Numbered from the stretch's first letter, positions 51,299-60,811 are shown. The stretch: 64,000 bases of DNA from Paenibacillus sp. FSL A5-0031 (GCF_001956295.1 NZ_MRTD01000009.1:124001-188000), one strand, 5' to 3'. Notes: generated by a model from the sequence alone, not told the origin. Program-made: numbers and translations.

Positions 51299-51751
51299 AT
51301 GAATCAACAAAGTGAACAGAGCCAGCTTGATCTTCGGTTATTTCGTATATGGTTCAAAGCGTCTAAGGCAGTTGGCGACAATGTCCGCAAGGATATTGAA
51401 AGCCATGGCATTAGTCAGGAACATTTTATGATATTGGAGCTTTTGTATAGCAAGGGCCCTCATCCGATACAGAAAATAAGTGAAAAGTTCTGCATTCCAA
51501 GCGGAAGCATTACCTATGTAGTTGATAAGCTTGAGAAAAAAGGATATGTAAGACGAGAGCCAAGCGCTACCGACCGTAGAGGCTCAAATGTCATTCTTAC
51601 CGAAGCGGGGCAAATATTGTTTGATGATATTTTTCCGAAGCATGCAGATGTCATTACACGCAATTTGAGCTCTGTAAGCAACGAGGATAAAGAGAAGCTT
51701 ATTGAGCTATTAAAAACGATCGGCATTAATGCAGAACAACTGAGCGAATAA
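51299..51751 (+). CDS. MarR family regulator
   Basis: 150 residues from ATG 51299, 8-9 nt after AAGGAGG; ATG 51278 and 51293 are too early for that site. Winged helix region HPIQKISEKFCIPSGSITYVVDKLEKKGYVRREPSATDRRGSNVILTEAG is the MarR core. A single Cys in the recognition region (KFCIPSG) is a possible redox switch. The next gene encodes a WrbA-like quinone reductase 26 nt downstream, as in MhqR-type quinone-responsive loci. Confidence 0.88.
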   Translation: MNQQSEQSQLDLRLFRIWFKASKAVGDNVRKDIESHGISQEHFMILELLYSKGPHPIQKISEKFCIPSGSITYVVDKLEKKGYVRREPSATDRRGSNVILTEAGQILFDDIFPKHADVITRNLSSVSNEDKEKLIELLKTIGINAEQLSE

Positions 51752-51777
51752 CATAAACGTTTAAGGGGATGTATCAG

Positions 51778-52392
51778 ATGACAACGATTAATCTTGCTAT
51801 TATATATTACAGTGTAACGGGAACAAATTATCAAATGGCGCAGTGGGCTGCAGAGGGTGCGAAAGCAGCTGGAGCTGAGGTGAAAATATTGAAGACGCCT
51901 GAGCTTGCCTCAGAAGAAGCAATACAAGCTAACCCTATCTGGAGAACTCATGTTGCAGAAACGCAAGATATACCTGAGGTTACCTATAAGGATCTGGAAT
52001 GGGCGGACGCTATTATATTTAGTATTCCATCCCGCTTTGGCGGTATGCCTGGTCCTGTTAAGCAGTTTCTTGATTCGACAGGCTCACTTTGGTTTAACGG
52101 CAAGCTAGTCAATAAAGTAGTCAGCGGAATGACTTCGGCGCAGAACGCGCATGGCGGTCAAGAGCAAACCATCCTTGGACTATACACTTCAATGTATCAT
52201 TGGGGAGCGATAGTAGCTGCACCGGGTTATTCGAGTCCAGTTACCTTTGAAGCTGGCGGCAATCCATATGGGACAAGCGTGACGGTGCAAGGCGGGAAAA
52301 TGGTTGAGGATGTAAAAGCAGCTGTGGAATATCAAGCTAAGCGTACAGTCAATGTTGCGCAGTGGGTCAAGCAAGGGCTCGCTCAAGCTTAA
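51778..52392 (+). CDS. wrbA: WrbA-type NAD(P)H:quinone oxidoreductase
   Basis: 204 residues from ATG 51778 (AAGGGG upstream). Flavodoxin fold with FMN phosphate loop YYSVTGTNYQMA, SIPSRFGGMPGPVKQFLD and the GMTSAQNAHGGQEQTIL...YHWGAIV block characteristic of WrbA. Two-electron reduction of quinones to hydroquinones limits redox cycling. Probably repressed by the cotranscribed MarR protein. Confidence 0.9.
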   Translation: MTTINLAIIYYSVTGTNYQMAQWAAEGAKAAGAEVKILKTPELASEEAIQANPIWRTHVAETQDIPEVTYKDLEWADAIIFSIPSRFGGMPGPVKQFLDSTGSLWFNGKLVNKVVSGMTSAQNAHGGQEQTILGLYTSMYHWGAIVAAPGYSSPVTFEAGGNPYGTSVTVQGGKMVEDVKAAVEYQAKRTVNVAQWVKQGLAQA

Positions 52393-52403
52393 GCAGAAAA
52401 TAA

Positions 52404-52437
52404 GAAGAGGCAGAGGGATACTGCCTCTTTTTTTTGT
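52404..52437 (+). terminator. Terminator after wrbA
   Basis: AAGAGGCAG, loop AGGGATA, CTGCCTCTT, then T7. Confidence 0.85.
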
Positions 52438-52511
52438 GCTATTATGGTATGGTAATCGCAGCGATCTTCGATGAACAATGGGTATGACAGCCTTGAAAGG
52501 CGGGAATAACG

Positions 52512-53339
52512 GTGAACGCAAGCAAAAGTACATTTTGGAAGTCCTATATGAGCGGTTTGAAATTGCATGTTGCCATAGCCGACTATACGAAGGTGCCGCT
52601 TTCGTGGAAGGACGATAATTATACGACGGATGTGAATAAGCTATATTATATCCAAGAGGGCGAAGGGTACATTAAGGCCGGGAATCAAATTTATTATCCA
52701 AAGCCCGGTGATCTGTGTCTGCTGCCCGCAGATGTCGTACAATCCTATGGAACGATTAATACGAATACTTACGGAAAATATTGGTGTCACTTTACTGCAA
52801 AAATAGATAATTTCAACCTGTTTCAACTGCTCGAAATGCCCGTCATGATATCGATATCCGATCACGAAGGCTTGAAGGGTAAATTTGAAAGGCTAGTGCA
52901 CCATCATAAGAGTGAAGACTGGACATCCGAGCTGCAGCTGCAGTCGGCGTTTCTTGAGATTATGGCGATGATGCTGGAGCAGGCTGAGGATGTGACAATT
53001 AAGACACCGGCAACCAGCTCATTTGAGAAGCTGAATGTCGTGCTGACCTATATTGAAGAGCATTTATCGGAAAATATTACAGTAGATACTCTTGCTCAGC
53101 TTGTACATTTTCACCCTAATTATTTTATACGCATGTTCAAAAATACGACAGGGCTCTCACCTATACAATATGTGAATCGCAAGCGTATGGACAAAGGACG
53201 GCAGCTGTTATCCTTTACTTCACTTAGCATCTCGGCAATTGCTGAATCTCTAGGAATGGATGCCACTTATTTCTCTCGTTTATTCAAAGAGTATATGGCT
53301 TTGTCACCGAGCGAATATAGGGAGCTTTCACTGAAATGA
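52512..53339 (+). CDS. AraC-type regulator with N-terminal cupin
   Basis: 275 residues from GTG 52512. N-terminal AraC_binding cupin (about 20-110; YYIQEGEGYIKAGNQIYYPKPGDLCLLPADVVQSYG) followed by two helix-turn-helix motifs (about 175-270; LAQLVHFHPNYFIRMFKN and IAESLGMDATYFSRLFKEYM, ending LSPSEYREL). This is the common sugar-responsive architecture in Paenibacillus. No sugar gene is adjacent, so its target is unknown. Confidence 0.88.
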   Translation: MNASKSTFWKSYMSGLKLHVAIADYTKVPLSWKDDNYTTDVNKLYYIQEGEGYIKAGNQIYYPKPGDLCLLPADVVQSYGTINTNTYGKYWCHFTAKIDNFNLFQLLEMPVMISISDHEGLKGKFERLVHHHKSEDWTSELQLQSAFLEIMAMMLEQAEDVTIKTPATSSFEKLNVVLTYIEEHLSENITVDTLAQLVHFHPNYFIRMFKNTTGLSPIQYVNRKRMDKGRQLLSFTSLSISAIAESLGMDATYFSRLFKEYMALSPSEYRELSLK

Positions 53340-53347
53340 TTAATTAA

Positions 53348-53383
53348 TAAACCGTCGCTATTTAATGCGACGGCTTTTTTTGT
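53348..53383 (+). terminator. Terminator after the AraC gene
   Basis: CCGTCGC, loop TATTTAAT, GCGACGG, CT, then T7. Confidence 0.85.
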
Positions 53384-53425
53384 GAGTACAAACAAAATGT
53401 TTCCATTTTCTTCACATGAGGGAAT

Positions 53426-53454
53426 TGAACGGCGTTATTTTTACCCCTATATTA
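53426..53454 (+). promoter_or_regulatory. Predicted promoter almost touching the next start codon
   Basis: TTGAAC, 17-nt spacer, TATATT ending at about 53454, only 4 nt before the ATG at 53459. Transcription would start at or after that ATG, so a start at 53471 or leaderless translation is possible. Confidence 0.45.
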
Positions 53455-53458
53455 GATA

Positions 53459-54523
53459 ATGAAAAGGGAAATGGAAGGGAGTGTTTATGCCATTAACAAA
53501 CTTTATAAAAAGAATATTAGTTTCTTTATTGCTTCAAGCTTCATTATCATATTGCTCGATCTTCTATTTGCTAATTCTGTTCTAATTAAAGAGAATGATC
53601 AACTGCTGACACTTGGCATTGCATTAGATTTTGTCGTTGTTATCCCATTATTGCTGTACTTTCTATGGTTTCGCGAACTAAAATTCAAGATCGCATCCAT
53701 CATTCCATTTGCTCTTCTGGGTTATTTAGCATTAGCGTTATTTGTACCAAACACCGATCAAGAAACGATGAACGCTATAAAATATTTCCTTATCCCGCTG
53801 CCGCCATTTATTCTAGCTTTAAAAATCTATGATATTGCAGCTGCCTATAAGCGTTATAGAAAAGTTGATGATCACCCTATAGAAACACTTCGGAAAAGTC
53901 TAGAAGAGACCATTCGCCATCCCAAAATTTCAGCTTTGCTCACGCATGAATTATCTATTTTTTATTACGCCTTGTTCGCATGGAGAGAAAAACCGTTCGT
54001 TCGAACGGGGGCTGCCTCGTTTAGCTATCATAAAAACTCTAACAAGCTGATAACCTTACTCGTATTTTCGAAAGTATTGATTATTGAAGGGGTATGCATG
54101 CATATTCTGCTTGCGCAATGGTCGCATACCGCTGCATGGTTACTCTCATTAGGAAATGTGTATATTATTATGCTGCTAATTGCTGATTACCGAGCGATGT
54201 GCTTAAATCCTATTTTGGTATGGGATCAACAAATAAGATTTCAGTACGGCATTCAGTTGTATTCGGATATGAATATCAATACTGTTGCATCCATTTCGGT
54301 CATTAAATTCGAGAAATTAGCTAAGGATAAAATGAAGAAAACGATGAAGATTCTGGATACAGAACCGAATGTGCATATAATATTAAAAGAAGAAATCACG
54401 GTTATTACGGCGTTCGGGATTCGAGAACAAGTTGACCAAATCTATTTATTTGTAGATAATCCTTATGAATTTCAAACGAAATGCCAGCAGTTGATGGAGG
54501 TAAGCAAAAAGGACAGCGAATAG
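53459..54523 (+). CDS. Uncharacterised membrane protein with C-terminal soluble domain
   Basis: 354 residues (or 350 from ATG 53471). Five to six membrane segments: FFIASSFIIILLDLLFA, LLTLGIALDFVVVIPLLLYFLWF, IASIIPFALLGYLALALFV and YFLIPLPPFILALKIY in the first 130 residues, then LITLLVFSKVLIIEGVCMHILL and WLLSLGNVYIIMLLIADY at about 195-245. The C-terminal 100 residues are a beta-rich cytosolic domain (FQYGIQLYSDMNINTVASI, HIILKEEITVITAFGIREQVDQIYLFVDNP) with a PH-like pattern. No named family recognised. Confidence 0.7.
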   Translation: MKREMEGSVYAINKLYKKNISFFIASSFIIILLDLLFANSVLIKENDQLLTLGIALDFVVVIPLLLYFLWFRELKFKIASIIPFALLGYLALALFVPNTDQETMNAIKYFLIPLPPFILALKIYDIAAAYKRYRKVDDHPIETLRKSLEETIRHPKISALLTHELSIFYYALFAWREKPFVRTGAASFSYHKNSNKLITLLVFSKVLIIEGVCMHILLAQWSHTAAWLLSLGNVYIIMLLIADYRAMCLNPILVWDQQIRFQYGIQLYSDMNINTVASISVIKFEKLAKDKMKKTMKILDTEPNVHIILKEEITVITAFGIREQVDQIYLFVDNPYEFQTKCQQLMEVSKKDSE

Positions 54524-54562
54524 TTCGCTTGCCCTGTTACGCTTTCGGATTAGTATTTTCTC

Positions 54563-54745
54563 TAACGAACTGTATCATGCTTATTATGCAGAAAATGATC
54601 TTATTCAAACGCTAACGAACCTGATTGGCGTTATGTCATGCTCGATAGGGTGATATGAGCTGTTTTTCTCGAAATAGCGATGCTGGAGTTCGTTGCAATA
54701 ATAATTCCTTGCAAATGGTCTAAATAAGAGCTGCTGAGTTCGCAA
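54563..54745. repeat. Third copy of the TAACGAA four-box element
   Basis: Direct boxes TAACGAA at 54563 and 54613, inverted boxes TTCGTTG at 54689 and TTCGCAA at 54739. Spacings are 50, 76 and 50 nt, identical to both units at 3486-3668 and 3748-3930, although most intervening bases differ. CCAGCATCGCTATTT next to the third box (read on minus) matches CAGCAACGCTATTA of the first copies. Confidence 0.8.
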
Positions 54746-54770
54746 CAGCGGTGCAGCGTACGCCAAAAAC

Positions 54771-54808
54771 AAAGGAGCTAAGCAGATTCAAATCGCTTAG
54801 CTCCTTTG
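54771..54808. terminator. Hairpin terminator downstream of the PhyH-HEAT gene
   Basis: AAAGGAGCTAAGC pairs exactly with GCTTAGCTCCTTT across an 11-nt loop. About 95 nt of plain sequence separates it from the stop codon at 54904. Confidence 0.7.
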
Positions 54809-54903
54809 CTATTCCGAACTTTTTCCCATGACTAGGATTGTTCTGCACAACTAATTCTTTTGGGACAATCTTTTTTGCTGCAAGTATAAGAATTCCGATG
54901 GAA

Positions 54904-56313
54904 TCAAGGATAAAAGCTGTTTGCAGGCGTAGTTGTCGAACACCAGCGGGAATTGAATAGTGATTTGATCAAAATATCCTTCGCTTCATCCGTGCCGATA
55001 TAGCGCAGTGCTTCTAGAGCATGAGCTCTTACATAACGGTTCTCGTCATCGAGTACTGCCGCCAAAGCGGGAACGGCTGCTGCCGCTGCAGCACCCATGC
55101 GGGACAAGGACAGTCCAGCTGTAAATCGTACTTGAACATCCTCATCGGACAAGGCTGTAATAAGACCCTTCACTGCAATTTCTGAAGAATTAGACAAAAT
55201 GCCAAGTGCTTCAACGACTGCAATTCTTACTGTCGCGTCGGAGTGGGACAGAAGTTCAACAAGCTTTGGAAGCGCGGATTCAGCGTAGCTGCGCAGCTCG
55301 CCAAGCGCGAAAATAGCATGTTGTACAGTTTCTGAGCGATCGCTGTCTAGTGCGTCAATTAATCCGCTTACTGCATCTGAGCCTGCGATGGACAGTCCAT
55401 AAGTAGATGTGCGTGATACGTCTAATCTCTCATGATGAAGACCAGCCAGCAGTACTTTCACGCCTGGAGCGCCATATTTAGCAAGCTCATAGGCTGCATT
55501 CAAGGCATTTGGTTCGAAGCTATCTTCCAAAGCCGTTGCCAGTGCGGCTAATTTCTCTTCGTTTGCTTCCGCAGTGTTTGCTAGACTGCCTAGCTTGCCT
55601 GACATCCAGTTCCATGTTTCTTCCCACATGTCTTCGTGGTTTGCGATTGGCAAGGCAAGGTCAGCTGGCTCTTTCCACTCCGAAATCAGATTATTCCATG
55701 AAGGCTTAGTTGGAACAGCTGTGCGCATAAATTCAAATTTAAGCATGTAACGAGCATTGCCTAATACATTTGGTGTTGAACGGTGCCAGATATCATAGTG
55801 GATGAGTGCAAATGTACCTGCTTCACCGCTAGCGAAAGCTTCTCCTTGCACCTCGTCAGAGGCGAAGGTACGCGACTCGTAATTTTGTGTGCCAGGCACA
55901 ACGCTAGTAGGCCCAAGCTCAATTGGCGTGTTTTGCGGGAAGTACATAATCATAGCCCACCATGGGTGGTGGTTGCGCATACGGGAGTAGCCCCAGTAGC
56001 TGTCCTTATGCCAACCGCCAGCAACCGGCTGTGCATTAAAGTGGCCATGGCGATGGGCATGCAGCATGTAGTTTGGACCCAGTACGCTTGTTAATGCGCC
56101 TGTAATAACGGGGCTGTCGAAAGCCTGTTGTATTTCCCTAATTCGCGGCAGTAGGTTGTTGCCGGGATTGCCTTCCTCGTCATAAACTTTTCCAAGTTCA
56201 GCTGTCATGGCTTGATGGAAGGATTCAGGGAAATCTGTTTTTAGAATAAGAAAACCTTCAGTTATAAACTTTTGCATTTGCTCGTCAGTGAGTAGAAGCG
56301 GTGATTGATTCAT
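54904..56313 (-). CDS. Phytanoyl-CoA dioxygenase-like domain fused to HEAT repeats
   Basis: 469 residues. Residues 1-230 form a PhyH-type Fe(II)/2-oxoglutarate oxygenase: WHKDSYWG carries the His-x-Asp of the metal triad (about 100-102), the distal His is in HYDIWHRSTPN (about 175) and a following Arg fits 2-oxoglutarate binding. Residues about 265-460 are five or six HEAT/PBS-lyase-type repeats (AVSGLIDALDSDRSETVQHAIFALGEL, ALPKLVELLSHSDATVRIAVVEALG, GLITALSDEDVQVRFTAGLSL, VPALAAVLDDENRYVRAHALEAL). The HEAT part probably binds a protein or substrate. AGGAGGT lies upstream of the ATG. Confidence 0.82.
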   Translation of the reverse strand: MNQSPLLLTDEQMQKFITEGFLILKTDFPESFHQAMTAELGKVYDEEGNPGNNLLPRIREIQQAFDSPVITGALTSVLGPNYMLHAHRHGHFNAQPVAGGWHKDSYWGYSRMRNHHPWWAMIMYFPQNTPIELGPTSVVPGTQNYESRTFASDEVQGEAFASGEAGTFALIHYDIWHRSTPNVLGNARYMLKFEFMRTAVPTKPSWNNLISEWKEPADLALPIANHEDMWEETWNWMSGKLGSLANTAEANEEKLAALATALEDSFEPNALNAAYELAKYGAPGVKVLLAGLHHERLDVSRTSTYGLSIAGSDAVSGLIDALDSDRSETVQHAIFALGELRSYAESALPKLVELLSHSDATVRIAVVEALGILSNSSEIAVKGLITALSDEDVQVRFTAGLSLSRMGAAAAAAVPALAAVLDDENRYVRAHALEALRYIGTDEAKDILIKSLFNSRWCSTTTPANSFYP

Positions 56314-56426
56314 ATAATGGATGACCTCCTAATGTTGTGGTGATAAACCGATTATATGAGAAGTCGAACCAATGCTACATACACGAAACTAAGTGAAGCT
56401 TGCATAAAACTAACTTCCTGTTTGTC

Positions 56427-56460
56427 AGCCAAAAAAGCTGCTCATTTGAGCAGCTTTTTA
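56427..56460. terminator. Hairpin spanning the aldehyde dehydrogenase stop codon
   Basis: AAAAAGCTGCTCA pairs with TGAGCAGCTTTTT around TT. The last codons (Leu-Lys-Lys-Leu-Leu-Lys) and the stop at 56442 are inside the stem. Confidence 0.75.
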
Positions 56461-57833
56461 ATATTTTTTAATTTTCCAGCATAAGGAGGGAAGACGAGCC
56501 CAAGCTCAAACTTAGTGCTTTTCTTCAAAATACTCTTCTGATGCGAGAACAGATCAAAGCTGTATTTGCCATGATAGGCTCCTACACCTGAGCTGCCAAC
56601 ACCGCCAAATGGCAAATAGGGATTAGAGACGTGCATAATCGTATCGTTAATACAGCCGCCGCCGAAAGAAACACGGCTCATAACCTCATCCTCCAGCGCT
56701 TTATTCTCAGTAAATAAGTAAAGGGAAAGCGGCTTTGGATGAGCGTTAATCATTCGAATGGCCTCATGCATATCTTGGTACTCCATAACAGGCAAAAGAG
56801 GGCCAAATAATTCTTCTGACATCGCTGCGCTATCCCATGAAACGCCATCCAGTATCGTCGGTTCGATAAAGAGGTCTTCGCGGTCTGTGCCTCCTCCATA
56901 AACGATGCTGGATTTGTCTTGCTCTAGAATGGAAGCAAGCCTGTCAAATTGGCGTTGATTAATGATTCGACCATAATCTTTGTTGCTTTGTATAGAAGAT
57001 CCATAGAAGGATTGGATGACTTCCTTCATTTTTGCGACTAGCTTTTCTTTAATATCCTGATGAGCCAGCACATAGTCGGGTGAAATACAGGTTTGGCCGG
57101 TATTCATTAATTTGCCCCAGATGATCCGCTTGGCAGCGATCTCGAGGTTAGCGGAAGAATCTACGATGACAGGGCTTTTTCCTCCGAGCTCAAGCGTGAC
57201 AGGCACAAGGTTTTTGGCAGCCGCCTCCATAACGATTTTGCCGACGGCGATGCTGCCTGTGAAAAAAATATAATCAACCTGCGCGTGAATGAGCAATGAG
57301 GTCGTTTCCTTTTCCCCCTCAATGACTTTAATGTAGGTGGGATCAAAGGTTTCATTGATGATTTTACTTATTAAAGCTGAAACATGAGGCGAGCTTTCGG
57401 ATGGTTTGAGAATGGCACAGTTGCCTGCGGCAATGGCTCCGATAAGCGGCTCGATGACAAGCTGGAATGGATAGTTGAAGGGACCAATAATTAAAGCTGT
57501 GCCGTAGGGCTCCTTCATAATACGGCTGGATGATGGAAATAGATAAATCGGAGTTTTCACCTTCTGCGGCTTCATCCACTTTTTGAGATGCTTCATGACA
57601 TGTCGAATGCTATTGGTTACGATTATAATTTCTGTCATATGGGTCTCTAGTTCGCTTTTGCGAAGGTCTTGATAAAGCGCCTCGACGATTTCCTGCTCAT
57701 GACGCTGTATGGCTTGCAGCAATCGTTGCAATTGATTCAGCCTAAAGTGCAGCTCCTTGGTCTGGCCTTGTTCGAAAAATGTTTTTTGCTCTAGCACAAT
57801 CTGTTCAATATCTGCTGCTGTTAATGAACTCAT
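56442..57833 (-). CDS. Class 3-like aldehyde dehydrogenase (YwdH type)
   Basis: 463 residues from ATG 57833, set by AAGGAGGG; an upstream in-frame extension to 57932 has no ribosome site. Motifs: PFNYPFQLVIEPLIGAIAAGN, KPSESSPHVSAL, FFTGSIAVGK, catalytic Glu in TLELGGKSP (about 210) and catalytic Cys in NTGQTCISPDY (about 245), EELFGPLLPV, and the C-terminal FGGVGSSGVGAYHGKYSFDLFSHQKSI of class 3/fatty-aldehyde enzymes. Oxidises medium- or long-chain aldehydes with NAD(P). Monocistronic. Confidence 0.92.
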   Translation of the reverse strand: MSSLTAADIEQIVLEQKTFFEQGQTKELHFRLNQLQRLLQAIQRHEQEIVEALYQDLRKSELETHMTEIIIVTNSIRHVMKHLKKWMKPQKVKTPIYLFPSSSRIMKEPYGTALIIGPFNYPFQLVIEPLIGAIAAGNCAILKPSESSPHVSALISKIINETFDPTYIKVIEGEKETTSLLIHAQVDYIFFTGSIAVGKIVMEAAAKNLVPVTLELGGKSPVIVDSSANLEIAAKRIIWGKLMNTGQTCISPDYVLAHQDIKEKLVAKMKEVIQSFYGSSIQSNKDYGRIINQRQFDRLASILEQDKSSIVYGGGTDREDLFIEPTILDGVSWDSAAMSEELFGPLLPVMEYQDMHEAIRMINAHPKPLSLYLFTENKALEDEVMSRVSFGGGCINDTIMHVSNPYLPFGGVGSSGVGAYHGKYSFDLFSHQKSILKKSTKFELGLVFPPYAGKLKNIKKLLK

Positions 57834-57940
57834 TTCCGCAACCCTCCTTACATATCCACATCTTAACAGGTAATGAATCGAACTTCCACTTGGATATTGA
57901 GTTAGCGATCTCGTTTTTTTGCATATTAACACACAAAGAA

Positions 57941-57987
57941 AAACAGGGTACCCGTCCTCTGAAAATCAAAGAGGGATATCCTGTTTA
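57941..57987 (-). terminator. Terminator of the Bce-like operon
   Basis: AAACAGGgTAcCC and CCTCT pair with AGAGG and TATCCTGTTT; on the minus strand it is followed by a TTTTTC tract. Confidence 0.65.
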
Positions 57988-57994
57988 GATGGTA

Positions 57995-59947
57995 TTAAAG
58001 TGCTTCTTTAATGATTTTTTTGTAATAAGAGACGGAAAGAATTCCGAATATGGAGTAAAGGATGGTATATAGCAGCATGACGATAATCATCGGAGTTAAA
58101 AGCTCTGTTCCAAAGAAAAACCATCCGGATTTGACTGCAAAATAGCTGTGAAGCAGCCCAACCACTAAGGGAATGCCAAAGTTGAACATTTGTTTTATTT
58201 TTATGCCCCTTAACAAATCAGCCCTTGTGAAGCCGAGCTTTCGAAGGATGGTATAGTTCGGCTTTTCCTCTTCGCTTTCTCCCATTTGCTTAAAATAGAG
58301 AATATTGCCGGATGTGATAAGAAAGGTTAGTCCAAGGAAAGCAACGATAAACATAATCAAGCCCATCGTTTGTTTTTGCTGGTTGCTTGTATTAAGCTGA
58401 GAATCATTTCTGTTGTGTTCAGAGAACTTCATCTCATTGAATAGCTGAGTCGCTTCTTTTAGATCAGAACGATCTTTCATATTAATTCCGATATGCAGGG
58501 TAGAGTGTTTCTGAATAGCCGGATCAAGATGATTATTTAAGCGCTCAAAAACAGAATCATCGACGATAACTACAGGCAATCCGCCGCTTTTAAACCACCA
58601 TGAGACGATGGGCTGCTCCTTAAGTCCGATATATTGTTGTGGAATACTTTGAGTAGGATTCACTAATTGTACAGGCCCTGAGTCCTTCAAAGACATGAAC
58701 TGTTTGAGCATGCTGCTGTAACCGGAGAGATAGATCTCGTCTTTAGACAGCTGAATGCCGTCAACAGACTTTTCGCTGACAACGGGCAAGGTCATCATAT
58801 CCGAATTCCCAGCCACGCTTACCCCTTCCAGATTGTTATTCATAATACTCTTCACATTGACGTCTACCTGAATGACAGGAATGGTTTTTTCGGTATACGG
58901 CAGCTTGTTTTTGTTTAGAGCTTCTTTAAACTGCTCCGCGTCCTGAACGTTCATAAATGCAAAATGTTCGGGAACATTGTTTTTGGCCGTTTTTTCGGCA
59001 GAGTAATAAGAGATATAGCTTAAGGATAATAAGCCGATAGCAAGCGCCGACACGGTCGTAATGATCGTGAGCAGCAGCGCATTTGATTTCATCCGGAACA
59101 TAATAGACGAGAGAGATAAGGTTTCATTTATGTTAAGGTAACCGTTTTTCTGCTTTCGGATCACGTTGAAAATAAAGCTGACCGATCCTTTATAGAAAAG
59201 GAAGGTTCCAAGGATGACGGAGCCGAGTATGCCGATCATGGCAGCAAAGAGCGCGGTCATCGTCACAAACTTACCGCCGAACAGTTCGGAAGAAATATAA
59301 TAGCCCAGCGCTATCAAAAGCAATCCGGCAATGCCGATTAGCATTTCCAGAATAGACACTCTTCTTGCTTTGCCTTCTGTGACGGAATTCACTCTAAACA
59401 GCGATAATATCGTTTGTTTTTTTATAAATAAATAGTTCATCAACATAATCAGAAGATAAATAACTAAAAAAATAATGATGGTTTGCTTGAATGCTTGGGT
59501 GGAGAAATGCAGCTCAGCGGCCACCTCAACACCGATCGTTTTAAATAAAATCATAATAATTAATTTGGACACAGAGAAACCGACCAGAACCCCAAGCAGG
59601 ATGGAGCCGAAATAAAGAAAAAAGTTTTCCAGCGTCAGAATGCGGAAAATTTTATTTTTGGTCATTCCGATAAGCTGAAATAAGCCGATTTCCTTGCTGC
59701 GCCTTTTAATAAAGATGGTATTGGCGTACAGCAGAAAAATAGAAACGATTCCAACGAGCAAATAAGAAGCAGTCTTAATGGCAGCAGCCCCTTTAACAGA
59801 GCCTTTCGCCTCATCCATGGCAGGATCAAACTGCAGGGTGACAAAGGCGAAATAAAGAGCAGCGCTAAACACGAGAGCAAACACATAGAGATAATAGTTT
59901 TTTAAATTCTTTTTTAGATTGCGGAAAATGAGTTGATTAATGCTCAT
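57995..59947 (-). CDS. BceB-type ABC transporter permease (peptide antibiotic detoxification)
   Basis: 650 residues, ten predicted membrane segments with the large extracytoplasmic domain between segments 7 and 8 (about 305-520) that is diagnostic of BceB. N-terminal [26 protein letters not shown] and [41 protein letters not shown] are the FtsX-like blocks. It overlaps the ATPase gene by 11 nt. BceB proteins both remove peptides from lipid II-cycle targets and signal flux to the kinase. Confidence 0.92.
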   Translation of the reverse strand: MSINQLIFRNLKKNLKNYYLYVFALVFSAALYFAFVTLQFDPAMDEAKGSVKGAAAIKTASYLLVGIVSIFLLYANTIFIKRRSKEIGLFQLIGMTKNKIFRILTLENFFLYFGSILLGVLVGFSVSKLIIMILFKTIGVEVAAELHFSTQAFKQTIIIFLVIYLLIMLMNYLFIKKQTILSLFRVNSVTEGKARRVSILEMLIGIAGLLLIALGYYISSELFGGKFVTMTALFAAMIGILGSVILGTFLFYKGSVSFIFNVIRKQKNGYLNINETLSLSSIMFRMKSNALLLTIITTVSALAIGLLSLSYISYYSAEKTAKNNVPEHFAFMNVQDAEQFKEALNKNKLPYTEKTIPVIQVDVNVKSIMNNNLEGVSVAGNSDMMTLPVVSEKSVDGIQLSKDEIYLSGYSSMLKQFMSLKDSGPVQLVNPTQSIPQQYIGLKEQPIVSWWFKSGGLPVVIVDDSVFERLNNHLDPAIQKHSTLHIGINMKDRSDLKEATQLFNEMKFSEHNRNDSQLNTSNQQKQTMGLIMFIVAFLGLTFLITSGNILYFKQMGESEEEKPNYTILRKLGFTRADLLRGIKIKQMFNFGIPLVVGLLHSYFAVKSGWFFFGTELLTPMIIVMLLYTILYSIFGILSVSYYKKIIKEAL

Positions 59948-60698
59948 GGTGCACCCCGCTTAGTACACTTTGTGTTGCCATAATATCGTTGAAGAAGTTT
60001 TGCCGCGTTTGTTCTCCCTTATAAAGCTGAGAATAGATTTGTCCATCCTTGATGAAGATGACTCTGCTGCAATAGCTGGCAGCTACCGGATCGTGAGTAA
60101 CCATGGCGATGGTAGCTTGTCTTTTTTGATTTAAACCGCTCAGCTTGTTCAGTAAATCAGAGGCGGATTTGGAATCAAGGGCACCTGTCGGTTCGTCAGC
60201 GAAAATAATGCTTGGTTCATGGATAAAGGCTCTTGCAGCGGATGTACGTTGCTTTTGACCGCCAGATATTTCATTCGGATACTTATTGCGGAGCTCATAA
60301 ATGCCAAGCTCGGTCGCTACCGCCTGAAACTTACGCTCAGCTTCTTTTTTTGGCGTCTTCGTAATCGACAGCGGCAATAAAATATTTTCTTTGACCGTTA
60401 GCGTGTCTAACAAATTGTATTCCTGAAAAATAAAGCCTAAACGATTTTTACGAAATTCAGCCAATTGTTTTTCTTTTAACCCAGAAATAACTTTCCCTTC
60501 GATTTTAATCGAGCCGCTGCTAATGTGGTCAATCGATGAAAGCACGTTAAGCAAGGTCGTTTTTCCTGAGCCGGATGCGCCCATGATGCTGACGAATTCC
60601 CCTTTTTCAATGCTAATATCAAGCCCGCATAATACTTCCTGCTTATTGAATTTATTTCCGTAAATTTTATGAATTTTGGTTGCTTCCAGAATGAACAT
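59937..60698 (-). CDS. BceA-type ABC transporter ATPase
   Basis: 253 residues from ATG 60698. Walker [14 protein letters not shown]-loop [14 protein letters not shown], signature [15 protein letters not shown], Walker [14 protein letters not shown], switch [11 protein letters not shown]. Standard BceA/MacB-type ATPase partner of the downstream permease. An in-frame extension upstream of 60698 overlaps the kinase gene and lacks signals. A palindrome at 60784-60811 precedes its promoter. Confidence 0.92.
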   Translation of the reverse strand: MFILEATKIHKIYGNKFNKQEVLCGLDISIEKGEFVSIMGASGSGKTTLLNVLSSIDHISSGSIKIEGKVISGLKEKQLAEFRKNRLGFIFQEYNLLDTLTVKENILLPLSITKTPKKEAERKFQAVATELGIYELRNKYPNEISGGQKQRTSAARAFIHEPSIIFADEPTGALDSKSASDLLNKLSGLNQKRQATIAMVTHDPVAASYCSRVIFIKDGQIYSQLYKGEQTRQNFFNDIMATQSVLSGVHHEH

Positions 60699-60770
60699 GT
60701 GATTAACACTCTCCCTAGGTCTATTACTTGTATTGTAAATCGAATGTCCGATTAGTTCCTTCGAATGACC

Positions 60771-60811
60771 GAACAAATAATAGAAGCATGTGACAATGTT
60801 GTCACATGCTT
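60771..60811 (-). promoter_or_regulatory. BceR-like binding palindrome next to a weak promoter for bceAB
   Basis: AAGCATGTGACA, ATGT, TGTCACATGCTT (60784-60811) is a perfect 12-bp palindrome containing TGACA-N4-TGTCA, the shape described for BceR-type sites. Seven nt downstream on minus is TTGTTC (60776-60771) followed, 16 nt on, by TAATCG. It overlaps the kinase stop codon. Confidence 0.6.
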
